From the NCBI RefSeq assembly GCF_004801305.1, contig NZ_SSOD01000023.1, positions 1-64,000 of the forward strand: a DNA stretch of 64,000 nt, read 5' to 3'. The translations under genes were made by a program, and so were the position numbers. The stretch's first letter is position 1. Each line of letters begins with the position of its first letter. The DNA comes from Pseudothauera rhizosphaerae. GTDB taxonomy: Bacteria > Pseudomonadota > Gammaproteobacteria > Burkholderiales > Rhodocyclaceae. Below the pieces are notes generated by a model. The model was not told the origin of the DNA, did no database searches, and saw only the letters and a program-made list of their open reading frames with translations. Positions 1-8,654 of this stretch are shown in pieces.

Positions 1-66
1 GGCGGGTGGCAGCTTGGGCTCCCACACGTGCTTTGCGCACCCCGGCCTGGCAGCTTGCCACCCGCC
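1..66. repeat. Inverted repeat at window edge
   Basis: The first 11 bases (GGCGGGTGGCA) are the exact reverse complement of 56-66. The decamer TGGCAGCTTG also occurs twice, near 7-16 and 48-57. This may be the tail of a terminator or palindromic element belonging to an upstream gene cut off by the window edge. Nothing more can be said without the flanking sequence. Confidence 0.4.
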
Positions 67-104
67 GCTCTCACCCACGATCCTACGGGGTATCGCAGAC
101 ACAA

Positions 105-167
105 GCGGGCTTGCCCGCGATGCGGCGTCATTTGCACTCGGAACGGCCGCATCGCGGGCAAGCCCGC
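105..167 (-). repeat. REPIN-like palindromic doublet, copy 1
   Basis: A 21-bp arm at 105-125 (core GCGGGCTTGCCCGCGA) is repeated as its exact reverse complement at 147-167, with a 21-bp spacer. Read on the minus strand, the whole element including the spacer matches the copy at 38828-38900 with about five differences. The core resembles REP sequences of pseudomonads and other proteobacteria. Two inverted REPs with a conserved spacer is the REPIN layout, which is mobilised in trans by RAYT transposases. No RAYT gene is in this window. It lies about 60 bp upstream of dinB. Confidence 0.8.
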
Positions 168-229
168 TCCTACATCATCGGCGGCGCAGGCGGCAGAATA
201 CGCACTTTCCCGGCTCGTCCGCGCCTTCG

Positions 230-1315
230 ATGAACCCCGCCCCCGCCCCGCGCAAGATCATCCACTGCGACTGCGATTGCTTCTACGCCGCGGTCGAGGT
301 GCGCGACGCCCCGGAACTGGCGGGACGCCCGGTGGCGGTGGGCGGGCGGCCGGAGGCGCGTGGGGTGGTCGCCACCTGCAACTACGAGGCGCGCGCCTTC
401 GGCGTGCGTTCGGCGATGTCCTCGGCCCACGCGCTCCGCCTGTGTCCGCAACTGGTGCTGCTGCCGCCGGATTTCGAGCGCTACCGCGCGGCGTCGCGGC
501 AGATACTGGCCATCTACCGGGACTACACGCCGCTGGTGGAGCCGCTTTCGCTGGACGAGGCCTATCTGGACGTGAGCGGTGTGGACCGCTGCCGCGGCAG
601 CGCCACGCTGATGGCGCAGGAGATCCGCGCGCGCATCTTCGCGGAGGTGGGCATTACCGCCTCGGCGGGCATCGCACCCAACAAGTTCATCGCCAAGGTG
701 GCGAGCGACTGGAACAAGCCCGACGGCCAGTTCGTGGTGCGCCCGGAGGAGGTGGACGCCTTCGTCGCCGCGCTGCCGGTGGGCAAGCTCTTCGGCGTCG
801 GCAAGGTCACCGCGGCGCGCCTCAATGCGCTGGGCGTGCACACCTGCGGCGAACTGCGGGCATGGAGCGAGGCCCGCCTGGTGGCGGAGTTCGGCCGCTT
901 CGGCGCCGCGCTCCACCGCCTGTGCCGCGGCATCGACGAGCGCCCGGTGGTGGCGCAGCGCGCGCGCAAGTCCCTGTCGGTGGAGACCACCTACACCAGC
1001 GACCTGCCCGATCTGGCCGCCTGCCGCGCGGCGCTGCCGGCGCTGGCGGAGGATTTCGCGCGGCGCTTCGAGCGGGCGCGGAACGACGGTACGGTGAACA
1101 AGGCTTTCGTCAAGGTGAAGTTCGCCGACTTCTCCCAGACCACCGTCGAGCGCAGCGCCGACGCGCCCTCCCTGGCCCTGTGGCAGACGCTGCTGGAAGA
1201 GGGCTTCGCGCGCCGCGCCCGTCCGGTGCGCCTGCTCGGCGTGGGCGTGCGCTATGCGGAAGAGCGCGACGAGGGGAGCCAGCTCGCGCTGTTCGGCGGC
1301 GAACGGGAAGAGTGA
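230..1315 (+). CDS. dinB: DNA polymerase IV (Y-family)
   Basis: 361-aa translesion polymerase that copies past lesions and extends mismatched primers. The N-terminus reads RKIIHCDCDCFYAAVE, the Y-family metal-binding start, and the second acidic motif SLDEAYLD lies near residue 112. The C-terminus has QLALF, a beta-clamp binding motif. The ATG at 230 is chosen because the family begins just before RKIIH; the frame is open for 72 more codons upstream through the palindromic repeat, which is not coding. I see no CTGT-N8-ACAG LexA operator between the repeat and the start, so SOS control is not evident here. The next gene, a P-type ATPase, is separate, with its own probable promoter. Confidence 0.95.
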   Translation: MNPAPAPRKIIHCDCDCFYAAVEVRDAPELAGRPVAVGGRPEARGVVATCNYEARAFGVRSAMSSAHALRLCPQLVLLPPDFERYRAASRQILAIYRDYTPLVEPLSLDEAYLDVSGVDRCRGSATLMAQEIRARIFAEVGITASAGIAPNKFIAKVASDWNKPDGQFVVRPEEVDAFVAALPVGKLFGVGKVTAARLNALGVHTCGELRAWSEARLVAEFGRFGAALHRLCRGIDERPVVAQRARKSLSVETTYTSDLPDLAACRAALPALAEDFARRFERARNDGTVNKAFVKVKFADFSQTTVERSADAPSLALWQTLLEEGFARRARPVRLLGVGVRYAEERDEGSQLALFGGEREE

Positions 1316-1349
1316 AGGCTGGCCGGCCGCGCCGGGCGCTGCCGCCGCG

Positions 1350-1379
1350 TTAGACGATCCCCGCCGGGGCCGGTAGAAT
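1350..1379 (+). promoter_or_regulatory. Probable sigma-70 promoter of the P-type ATPase gene
   Basis: TTAGAC (1350-1355) and TAGAAT (1374-1379) are separated by 18 bp. The position, about 70 bp before the ATG at 1448 and after the dinB stop, fits a promoter. Two mismatches in the -35 keep confidence moderate. Confidence 0.45.
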
Positions 1380-1447
1380 CTCCATGTACTTGCATTTGTC
1401 GTGCCGACGCATTCCCCATCCGGCAGGCCCGCACAGGTCCCGATGCC

Positions 1448-4201
1448 ATGATCGCCCGTCCGAATGCCCGTGATGCCGAAACCCCCCAGCCGGAGGCGTG
1501 GCACACGCTGCCCCGGGCCGAGGCCGAACGCATCCTGCTGACCGGGCCGGAAGGCCTGCAGGAAGACGAGGCCGAGCGCCGCATCGCCTTCTACGGCCCC
1601 AACCGGCTGGCGCCGCCCAAGCGCCGCGGGCCGCTGCTGCGGCTGCTGATGCAGTTCCACAACGTGCTGCTGTACGTGATGATCGCCGCGGCGGTCATCA
1701 CCGCCTTCCTCGGGCACTGGGTCGATACCGGCGTGCTGCTGGCCGCCGTGGTGGTCAATGCCATCATCGGCTTCATCCAGGAAGGCAAGGCCGAGGCCGC
1801 GCTCGATGCCATCCGCGCCATGCTGTCCCCCCATGCCACGGTGATCCGCGGCGGTCTGCGGCGCGAGATCGATGCCGCCGCGCTGGTTCCCGGCGACCTG
1901 GTGCTGCTGTCGTCCGGCGACCGCGTGCCGGCGGACCTGCGCCTCGCCGCGGTCAAGGATCTGCGCGTGGACGAGGCCGCGCTGACGGGCGAATCCGTGC
2001 CGGCCGAGAAGAACGCCGACACGGTGGCGCACGACGCGCCGCTGGGCGACCGCTGCGGCATGGCCTATTCGGGCACGCTGGTGGTCTACGGCCAGGCACG
2101 CGGCTTCGTGGTCGCCACCGGCGCGGCCACCGAACTGGGCAAGATCAGCGGGATGCTGGCCGGCATCCGCAGCGTGGCCACGCCCCTGCTGCGCCAGGTG
2201 GACCGTTTCGGCCGGCTGCTGGCACTGGCCATCCTGGCCTTCTCGGCGGCCACCTTCGCCGTCGGCACGCTGTGGCGCGGGCATGCGCCGGCGGAGATGT
2301 TCATGATGGTGGTGGCGCTCGCCGCCTCGGCCATTCCCGAGGGACTGCCGGCCATCATGACGGTGACCCTGGCCCTGGGCGTGCAGCGCATGGCGCGGCG
2401 CAGCGCCATCATCCGCCGCCTGCCGGCGGTGGAGGCGCTGGGCTCGGTGACGGTGATCTGCTCCGACAAGACCGGCACCCTGACCCGCAACGAGATGACG
2501 GTGCAGCGTGTGGTGTGCGGCGGGCACGTGTTCGACGTGGGCGGGGTGGGCTACGCGCCGGTGGGGGATTTCAGCGTCGACGACCACATCGTCGATACCG
2601 ACCGCTATCCGGCGTTCGAACTGGCGATCCGCGCCGGCGTGCTGTGCAACGACGCCCGCCTGCGGGAGGACGAGGGCCTGTGGTCGGTGGAGGGCGACCC
2701 CACCGAAGGCGCGCTGCTGGTAATGGGGGCCAAGGCCGGGTTCACGCAGCACGCGGGCGAGGCCGCGTGGCCGCGGCTGGATTCCATCCCCTTCGAGTCC
2801 GAGCACCGCTTCATGGCCACCTGGCATCGCGACGCCGACGGCGAGTCGTGGATCTTCGTCAAGGGGGCGCCGGAGCGGGTATTCGAGATGTGCGACGCCC
2901 AGCTCGACCACGACGGCGAACATCCGCTGGACGTGGACTACTGGCGCCGCATGGCCACCGACACGGCGGCGCAGGGGCTGCGCCTGCTGGCCCTGGCGTG
3001 CAGGCGTTCGGCGCCGGCGGGCGATCGTCTCGGCTTCGCCGACGTGGAAACGGGCTACGTGCTGCTGGCGCTGGTCGGCATCATCGACCCGCCGCGGGAG
3101 GAGGCCATCGAGGCGGTGGGCGAATGCCACCACGCCGGCATCCGGGTCAAGATGATCACCGGGGACCACGCCGAGACGGCGCGCGCCATCGGCGCCCAAC
3201 TCGCCATCGGCATCGGCAAGCCAGCGGTCACCGGCGCGGAGATCGCGCTGATGGACGACGCGGCCCTGCGCCGCGTGGCGATGGAGGTGGACGTGTTCGC
3301 CCGTGCCAGCCCGGAACACAAGCTGCGCCTGGTGCAGGCGCTGCAGGATGATGGCCAGGTGGTGGCGATGACCGGCGACGGGGTGAACGACGCCCCCGCG
3401 TTGAAGCGCGCCGACGTGGGCGTGGCCATGGGCATGAAGGGCACCGAGGCGGCCAAGGAGGCCGCCGACATGGTGCTGGCCGACGACAACTTCGCCACCA
3501 TCGCCGCGGCGGTGCGGGAAGGGCGGGCGGTCTACGACAACCTGAAGAAGTTCGTGCTGTTCATGCTGCCCACCAACGGCGGCGAGGCGCTGGTGGTGAT
3601 CGCCGCCATCCTGTTCGAACTGGCGCTGCCGCTGACGCCGGCCCAGGTGCTGTGGATCAACATGGTCACTTCCAGCACGCTGGGGCTGGCGCTCGCCTTC
3701 GAGCCCGCCGAGCGCGACATCATGCATCGCCGCCCGCGCCCGCCGGGCGAGGCGCTGCTGTCCGGCTTCTTCGTGTGGCGGGTGCTGATGGTGTCGGTGC
3801 TGATGATGACCGGCGCGCTCGGGCTCTTCCTGTGGGAGCTGGACAAGGGCGTCGGCATCGAGACCGCGCGCACCATGGCGGTCAATGCGGTGGTGGTGGC
3901 GGAGATGTTCTACCTGGTCAACAGCCGTTCCATCCTGGCCCCGGTCGCCAACCGGGAGGGCCTGACCGGCAACCGTTACGTGCTGGTCGCCATCGCCGCC
4001 TGCATTCCGCTGCAGATCGCCTTCACCCATACCGCGCCCATGCAGGCGGTCTTCGGTTCCACCGACCTGACCGCGCTGGAATGGGCCAAAGTGGTCGGTG
4101 CCGGGCTGCTGGTGTTCTGCGGCGCCGAACTGGAGAAGTTCATCATCCGTCGCACGCGCCTGGCCACACGCCTGGGCCTGCGCCAGCCGCCTGCCTATTA
4201 A
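1448..4201 (+). CDS. P2-type cation-transporting ATPase
   Basis: 917-aa inner-membrane ATPase that couples ATP hydrolysis to cation export. Visible motifs are the actuator TGES (DEAALTGESVP), IPEGLP in M4 with Glu about 298, the phosphorylation motif SDKTGTLT with Asp about 340, MITGDH, and the hinge TGDGVNDAPALK. The length and IPEGLP place it in the P2 (SERCA/PMR1/CtpF-like) group. M5 keeps N-G-G-E (N710, E713). In M6 the SERCA N-L-V-T-D is N-M-V-T-S, so the second Ca-ligand Asp is Ser742. The sequence LALAFEP after it resembles mycobacterial CtpF. The transported ion is therefore uncertain: Ca2+, Na+ or another cation. Confidence 0.93.
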   Translation: MIARPNARDAETPQPEAWHTLPRAEAERILLTGPEGLQEDEAERRIAFYGPNRLAPPKRRGPLLRLLMQFHNVLLYVMIAAAVITAFLGHWVDTGVLLAAVVVNAIIGFIQEGKAEAALDAIRAMLSPHATVIRGGLRREIDAAALVPGDLVLLSSGDRVPADLRLAAVKDLRVDEAALTGESVPAEKNADTVAHDAPLGDRCGMAYSGTLVVYGQARGFVVATGAATELGKISGMLAGIRSVATPLLRQVDRFGRLLALAILAFSAATFAVGTLWRGHAPAEMFMMVVALAASAIPEGLPAIMTVTLALGVQRMARRSAIIRRLPAVEALGSVTVICSDKTGTLTRNEMTVQRVVCGGHVFDVGGVGYAPVGDFSVDDHIVDTDRYPAFELAIRAGVLCNDARLREDEGLWSVEGDPTEGALLVMGAKAGFTQHAGEAAWPRLDSIPFESEHRFMATWHRDADGESWIFVKGAPERVFEMCDAQLDHDGEHPLDVDYWRRMATDTAAQGLRLLALACRRSAPAGDRLGFADVETGYVLLALVGIIDPPREEAIEAVGECHHAGIRVKMITGDHAETARAIGAQLAIGIGKPAVTGAEIALMDDAALRRVAMEVDVFARASPEHKLRLVQALQDDGQVVAMTGDGVNDAPALKRADVGVAMGMKGTEAAKEAADMVLADDNFATIAAAVREGRAVYDNLKKFVLFMLPTNGGEALVVIAAILFELALPLTPAQVLWINMVTSSTLGLALAFEPAERDIMHRRPRPPGEALLSGFFVWRVLMVSVLMMTGALGLFLWELDKGVGIETARTMAVNAVVVAEMFYLVNSRSILAPVANREGLTGNRYVLVAIAACIPLQIAFTHTAPMQAVFGSTDLTALEWAKVVGAGLLVFCGAELEKFIIRRTRLATRLGLRQPPAY

Positions 4202-4215
4202 CCCGGCAATCAAGT

Positions 4216-4284
4216 ACCGTTCGGGCTGAGCCTGTCGAAGCCTGCGCGGAGCCAATGCCCTTCGACAAGCTCAGGGCGAACGGT
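4216..4284. repeat. Imperfect palindromic element between convergent genes
   Basis: A 25-bp arm at 4216-4240 (begins ACCGTTCG, contains GAGCCTGTCGAAG) pairs with its inverted copy at 4260-4284 with three mismatches, across a 19-bp spacer. The core GAGC[CT]TGTCGAAG is a dispersed palindromic repeat seen in many GC-rich proteobacterial genomes. It is unrelated to the 105-167 element. Sitting 15 bp after the ATPase stop and 28 bp from the facing gene's stop, it could act as a bidirectional terminator. Confidence 0.75.
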
Positions 4285-4312
4285 GTTGCCTAAATGGTTG
4301 CCCGGTCAATAT

Positions 4313-6949
4313 CTACGCGTGGTCGACGGCGCTGACGACGCGGTTGCGCCCCTCGTTCTTGGCACGGTAGAGCGCGGCATCGGCCCGTTCGAGGATGGCG
4401 GGGCCGGTTCCTTCGAGGGGAGCGAGCCCGGCGCTCATGGTGATCCGGATGGTGGCGCTGCCGGTCTCGATGCTGCTCTCCTCCAGCATGGCGCGCAGCC
4501 GTTCGGCCAGTATGGCCGCGCCTGCGGGGTCGGTGTCCGGCAGCAGCACGGCGAATTCCTCCCCGCCCAGCCGCCCGGCGATGTCCTCCCGGCGCAGGGC
4601 CTGGCGCAGGAGGTGGGCCAGATGGACCAGCACCGCGTCGCCGGCGGCGTGCCCGTGGGTGTCGTTGACGCGCTTGAAGTGGTCCAGGTCGACCATGATC
4701 AGCGCGCCGCCGGGACCTCCGTGGGCGATGCGCGTCAGTTCCGCCTCCAGCCGCGCCATGAAGGAGCGGCGGTTCTCCAGCCCGGTCAGCGCGTCGGTGG
4801 TGGCCAGGCGTTCCAGCGTCTGCTCGTGCCGCCGCCGTTCGGTGACGTCGTGGACGATCCACAGGCGGCCGATGTCGTCCTCCCCGTGCAGGACCGGGAG
4901 CAGCGTGGTGCGGATGCTGCGGCCGTCGCTGAGCACGGTCTCGTGCGTCCGCCCGCTGCGGTCGGGCGGGGGCGGGAGGCGGTCGTCGGCGAGCACGACG
5001 TCGAGCACCTCCCGGGTGAGCGCGCGGCGCAGGCGGGCATGGTCGTGGCCGATCAGCGTGGCGGCGTGGATCGGCGCCGATGCGAGCAGGTCGCACAGCG
5101 TCTGGTTGGCGACCACGACGCGGCCGGCCTCGTCCTCCACCAGCACGCCGCCCGGGAAACGTTCGATGATCTTGGTCAGGCGTACATGAGCGGCGGCCAG
5201 CGCCTCTTCCGCGCGATGGCGGCTGGTGACGTCGATCATGGTCCAGATCACGTCCCCCTCGGGCTGGCCGGGATCGAGCAGGGCGCCGTAGAAGTCGTAC
5301 CAGCGCAGTTCGTTGCGGGCGTTCTTCAGCAGATGCTCGGCGTGGATGCTGCCGTGGGCGCGCAGGGGTGTGTAATTCACCGCGAAGGCCTCGTAGGCCT
5401 TGTCGTCCCGGTGGATGATGCGGATACTGCGGCCGTCCAGGGGCTCGCCATCGGGGGAGAAGGTGTCGATGGCGCGCTGGTTGGAGAAGCGTATGGTCCG
5501 ATCCGGGGCGGTGAGGATGATTTCGGCCGAGTTGTTGTCCAGCAGTGCGCGGCGCAGATGGGTTGCGGTGACGCGCTCGGTCAGGTCCACCTGGGTGCCG
5601 GACATGCGCAGGGGCTTGCCGTCGGGTGCGCGGTGGGTGATGCGGCCGCGCACGTCCACCCATACCCAGTGGCCGTCCCGGTGGCGGGCGCGGTGTTCGA
5701 TCTCGAGAATCTCGGTTTCGCCCCGGAAATGCCTGTCCAGCGCCGCCTGGACGCGCGGCCAGTCGTCCGGATGGGCGAGGCGGCGGATGGTGTCCAGGCT
5801 GGGTTCGAGTTCTTCCGGGCGGTAGCCGAGCATCCCGCACCAGCGCTCGTCGAACACGATGCGCCCGCTGGCTATGTCCCGGTCCCAGGAGCCGAGCTTG
5901 CCGCCTTCCAGGGCGAGTTCGAGACGCTCCTCGTTTGCTGCCAGCAGTTCCTGATCGGCCCGCAGGCGGGCGAACAGCAGTGCGATCCACACCGAGGTGG
6001 CAAGGATGATGGCCAGTCCCAGGGAGTTGCGGATCAGGCTGTTTCTCGTCTGGACGCGGGGGGTGGCGAGAGCCCTCTCCCGGTCCAGCCCGACGACGGC
6101 CACCAGCGGATACTCCATGACCCGGTGCCAGGCGTAGTAGCGCTCGATGCCGTCGACGGGGGAGACGATCAGGCGTTCGCCGCTGCGCGCCTCCGGTTCG
6201 GCACGGAACGGGTCTTCGGGGGGCAACTGCTTGTCCAGTACTTCCGCCTGCAGCCAGGAGCGCGCCAGGAAGCTGCCGTCGTTGCGCAGCAGCATGGCGA
6301 CGTCGCTCTCGGCGGCGAACACCTCGCGGAAATAACCGGAGATGTAGTCGGGCGAGATGGACAGCAGCATCACGCCGGCAAAGCGGCCATCGGTCCGGCG
6401 TATGGGGTAGGAGAGCTCGATGACCCACTTGCCCGATTCCCAGTCCAGGGCCGGGCGGCCGATGAGGAATTCCGCCTGGCCGCCGTTGGCATGGGCGCGG
6501 AACTGCTCCCGGTCGGCGATAGCGATGGAGGGCTGGGGGCTGGATGCCGGCGTGGGCCGGCTGGAGAAGACGGTGTGCCCCTGGTCGTCCAGCACCCTGA
6601 TGTGGGAAATGCTGCCGGGCGGAAAGGTGCCCAGCGCGGTGCGCACCGACAGGGCGAAATACCGTTCGGGATAGTTGGCGTACTCGCTCGCCAGGCTGCG
6701 CGCCAGGTGTTCCAGGCCGGCAACCAGCGTGCCGACCTGTACCGAAAGCGTCGCGGAGGTCTGCGTGGCACGCAGACGGGTCTGCTCCTCCACGTAGGCC
6801 AGCCGGTTCTGCCAGGACTGGACCAGCAGCCCCAAGTACAGCACACAGGCCAGCGCCACGCCCAGCAGCGCAATCCGGGAGCGTCGCGAGAGCTTGCTCA
6901 GGGGGCCGGCCGGTGCATGGCCGGGCGGCAGGCGGGGCGGAGTCGTCAT
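4313..6949 (-). CDS. Membrane-bound diguanylate cyclase with sensor and PAS domains
   Basis: 878 aa, predicted to make c-di-GMP from GTP in response to a periplasmic or redox signal. TM1 lies at about residues 26-45. A periplasmic Cache-like sensor region of about 250 residues follows, then TM2 (LAIILATSVWIALLFARL). Next come a PAS domain (ERLELALEGGKLGSWDRD), further PAS-like segments and a C-terminal GGDEF domain. The active site reads GRLGGEEFAVLLP and is intact. RRED five residues before it is a product-inhibition I-site. No EAL domain is present. I prefer the ATG at 6949; an in-frame TTG at 6994 would add 15 residues. Transcription converges on the P-type ATPase across the palindrome at 4216-4284. 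Confidence 0.9.
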   Translation of the reverse strand: MTTPPRLPPGHAPAGPLSKLSRRSRIALLGVALACVLYLGLLVQSWQNRLAYVEEQTRLRATQTSATLSVQVGTLVAGLEHLARSLASEYANYPERYFALSVRTALGTFPPGSISHIRVLDDQGHTVFSSRPTPASSPQPSIAIADREQFRAHANGGQAEFLIGRPALDWESGKWVIELSYPIRRTDGRFAGVMLLSISPDYISGYFREVFAAESDVAMLLRNDGSFLARSWLQAEVLDKQLPPEDPFRAEPEARSGERLIVSPVDGIERYYAWHRVMEYPLVAVVGLDRERALATPRVQTRNSLIRNSLGLAIILATSVWIALLFARLRADQELLAANEERLELALEGGKLGSWDRDIASGRIVFDERWCGMLGYRPEELEPSLDTIRRLAHPDDWPRVQAALDRHFRGETEILEIEHRARHRDGHWVWVDVRGRITHRAPDGKPLRMSGTQVDLTERVTATHLRRALLDNNSAEIILTAPDRTIRFSNQRAIDTFSPDGEPLDGRSIRIIHRDDKAYEAFAVNYTPLRAHGSIHAEHLLKNARNELRWYDFYGALLDPGQPEGDVIWTMIDVTSRHRAEEALAAAHVRLTKIIERFPGGVLVEDEAGRVVVANQTLCDLLASAPIHAATLIGHDHARLRRALTREVLDVVLADDRLPPPPDRSGRTHETVLSDGRSIRTTLLPVLHGEDDIGRLWIVHDVTERRRHEQTLERLATTDALTGLENRRSFMARLEAELTRIAHGGPGGALIMVDLDHFKRVNDTHGHAAGDAVLVHLAHLLRQALRREDIAGRLGGEEFAVLLPDTDPAGAAILAERLRAMLEESSIETGSATIRITMSAGLAPLEGTGPAILERADAALYRAKNEGRNRVVSAVDHA

Positions 6950-7052
6950 CGCTGTCGGGGTTCGTCTCGCAAGGGGGCGTCCTTCATGCAGCAACAGCCA
7001 TTCCGGCCTTGGCGCCGGGCCTCGCCCGCGGGGCGAGGGGTACTCATCTCGC

Positions 7053-7604
7053 TCAGGCGTTCTTGCCCTTCTGCCACAGCACGTCGCCGCGCCCGCCAGC
7101 GCGGTTGAGCACGCGGCCGAGCACGAAGAGGAGATCCGAGAGCCGGTTCAGGTACTGCCGCGGGCCGTCGTTGACCGCCTCGTCCTGGGCCAGGCCCACC
7201 AGCATGCGCTCGGCACGGCGGCACACGGTGCGCGCCAGATGGGCCAGCGCCGCGGCGCGGGTGCCGCCCGGCAGGATGAAATCCTTTAGGGGCGGCAGCG
7301 GCTCGTTGAGGCGGTCGAGCTCGGTTTCCAGCCGGTCCACCTGCCTGGCGGTGATCATGTTCATACCGGGGATGCACACTTCGCCGCCCAGGTCGAAGAG
7401 GTCGTTCTGCACGTCGGTGAGGAGTGCACGCACGTCGTCCGGCAGTTCTTCGGTGAGCAGCAGGCCGACCACCGCGTTCAGTTCGTCCACTTCGCCCAGG
7501 CTGTGGATGCGCAGGCTGTTCTTGGATACGCGCTTGCCATCGCCGAGGCCGGTGGTGCCGGCGTCGCCGGTGCGGGTGTAAATCTTGGAAAGGCGGTGTC
7601 CCAT
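7053..7604 (-). CDS. ATP:cob(I)alamin adenosyltransferase, PduO type
   Basis: 183-aa enzyme that transfers the adenosyl group of ATP to cob(I)alamin, giving coenzyme B12. The N-terminal ATP-binding stretch KIYTRTGDAGTTGLGDG is characteristic, as are the later RRAERMLVGL and YLNRLSDLLFVLGR segments of the helical trimer core. Length is normal for PduO/MMAB-type enzymes. AGAGAG lies shortly before the ATG. It faces away from the diguanylate cyclase start, which begins about 100 bp downstream on the same strand, so the two may be cotranscribed. Other cobalamin genes and the B12-dependent client enzyme are not in the window. Confidence 0.93.
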   Translation of the reverse strand: MGHRLSKIYTRTGDAGTTGLGDGKRVSKNSLRIHSLGEVDELNAVVGLLLTEELPDDVRALLTDVQNDLFDLGGEVCIPGMNMITARQVDRLETELDRLNEPLPPLKDFILPGGTRAAALAHLARTVCRRAERMLVGLAQDEAVNDGPRQYLNRLSDLLFVLGRVLNRAGGRGDVLWQKGKNA

Positions 7605-7679
7605 GGGTCTCTCTTGGTGTGGTTGTGTGAAGTAAAGCGCCGATCGGCAGGGTACTCAAGGTGAATGTGGCACGGGTTT

Positions 7680-8096
7680 TCAGTGGGGCGGCTCGCTGGT
7701 CCAGTCTTCCACGACCAGACCGTCGGGAACCAGGCTGAATGCGCGGTCCCGCGTTACCAGGATCGCGCCTGCCGCCCTGGCGTGGGCTGCGATCATCATG
7801 TCCAGCGGCGCCAGAGTGACGCCGGCCGTCTCGCAGGCAGCACGCAGATCGGCGTAGGTTTGCGCCACGTCCTGAGTCCAGGGCAGAACTTCGACGCGAA
7901 TCAGGAATTCGTGCACTCGCGCCGCCAACCCGGCAGGCTTGCCGCGCTTGGCCACACCGTAGCGTAGTTCCGCTTCGGTGACGACCGATATCGCGAGTTC
8001 GCTCATGGGTGTGGCGGTCAGGCGCTGCAGGACTGCGGGGATGTCGCCCCGGATGATGTGGCTGGCGATGTTCGTGTCCAGCATGTAGCGCGTCAT
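7680..8096 (-). CDS. vapC: VapC-type PIN ribonuclease toxin
   Basis: 138-aa PIN-domain endoribonuclease, toxin of a type II module. The acidic residues are present: D7 in YMLDTN, the Glu of TEAELRYG, D99 in [10 protein letters not shown] and D117 in VTRDRAF, so it should be active. LDTNI and [10 protein letters not shown] are typical of chromosomal VapC (FitB-like) toxins, which cut tRNA or rRNA. The start ATG at 8096 overlaps the antitoxin stop by 4 bp (ATGA), the standard coupling of antitoxin-first modules. A second, unrelated PIN module lies just upstream on the other strand. Confidence 0.92.
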   Translation of the reverse strand: MTRYMLDTNIASHIIRGDIPAVLQRLTATPMSELAISVVTEAELRYGVAKRGKPAGLAARVHEFLIRVEVLPWTQDVAQTYADLRAACETAGVTLAPLDMMIAAHARAAGAILVTRDRAFSLVPDGLVVEDWTSEPPH

Positions 8097-8350
8097 ACCG
8101 CGTCCTCGAAGGGATCGCGGCGATGTTCGCCCTGGTTGCGGTCGGCCTCGTTCATGAAATCGGCCGGTACCTCGGTCGTGGCGTACAGCGCGAAAAAGCC
8201 TTCCCACGAATCCGGACGCCGGGACAGCACCACGTCGCCGGTTTTCGGATCGCGGCGGATGTAGACCTCGCTGCCTTCGAAGCGGTATTCGCGGGGCAGG
8301 CGCACCGCCTGGCTGCGGCCGGTGGTGAAGAGTTTCGCGGTGGTGCTCAT
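8093..8350 (-). CDS. vapB: VapB-type antitoxin (AbrB/MazE fold)
   Basis: 85-aa antitoxin. The N-terminal half ([20 protein letters not shown]) is the swapped-hairpin AbrB-type DNA-binding domain of VapB proteins. The C-terminal half, rich in Asp and Glu and ending DPFEDAV, should wrap the toxin. It is the first gene of vapBC and overlaps vapC by 4 bp. Its promoter lies about 40-65 bp upstream on the minus strand. Family knowledge predicts autorepression by the VapBC complex, enhanced by the correct toxin:antitoxin ratio. Confidence 0.9.
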   Translation of the reverse strand: MSTTAKLFTTGRSQAVRLPREYRFEGSEVYIRRDPKTGDVVLSRRPDSWEGFFALYATTEVPADFMNEADRNQGEHRRDPFEDAV

Positions 8351-8385
8351 GGTCGTTCCGAGGGTGATGGCGTGGTAGATACTGC

Positions 8386-8414
8386 AATATATATCGCGGG
8401 ATGGGAGCTATCAA
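8386..8414 (-). promoter_or_regulatory. vapBC promoter
   Basis: On the minus strand TTGATA (8414-8409) and TATATT (8391-8386) are 17 bp apart. The AT-rich run around the -10 (AATATATATC) stands out from the GC-rich surroundings and may include the operator for the VapBC complex. Confidence 0.7.
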
Positions 8415-8589
8415 GGAAGGTATTCCCGATCCCATGACGAGTGCCCCGCCGCGTGCGTCCTCGCGCGCACGGGCGTTGCCGGCCCTCGTCGCCGCCGGCA
8501 ATCCGGGCATGTACACCGTGCAGGCGCACCAGTACCATCCATGCCGAGTTTGTCGACGGTCCGGCCCTGCTGGCGGTGCGGCACTGCAA

Positions 8590-8639
8590 TTGACTTGTCC
8601 AGTGCCCCGGCATACGATGCGATACGCCGTGTAATACAC
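8590..8639 (+). promoter_or_regulatory. Promoter and possible operator of the second PIN module
   Basis: TTGACT (8590-8595) and TACGAT (8613-8618) have the ideal 17-bp spacing. A short dyad GTGT-AAT-ACAC at 8629-8639 sits just downstream of the -10, where an RHH antitoxin could bind and autorepress. The start codon follows at 8655. Confidence 0.7.
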
Positions 8640-8654
8640 CCCGGATGCCGTCCC

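Larger units (their letters stand above)
8351..8654. other. Divergent intergenic region between two toxin-antitoxin modules
   Basis: This 304-bp gap carries the two outward-facing promoters listed separately (minus strand 8386-8414, plus strand 8590-8618). Short open frames cross it, but none has a convincing start, codon pattern or family match. I see no further gene. Confidence 0.7.

Noticed and set aside
14-229. Extended N-terminus of DinB
   Set aside because: The extension reads through the palindromic repeat and lacks similarity; the conserved DinB start lies at 230.
230-1315. SOS (LexA) control of dinB
   Set aside because: No CTGT-N8-ACAG site is visible upstream within the window.
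170-4255. Very long minus-strand open frame over dinB and the ATPase gene
   Set aside because: The translation is His/Gln/Arg-rich and without any domain; it is the antisense shadow of GC-rich genes. Similar shadows cover 8743-12558, 30366-34487, 46409-51655, 52864-56448 and 59916-63482.
8401-8634. Short open frame in the toxin-antitoxin gap
   Set aside because: It overlaps both promoters, lacks a ribosome site and has no recognisable protein pattern.
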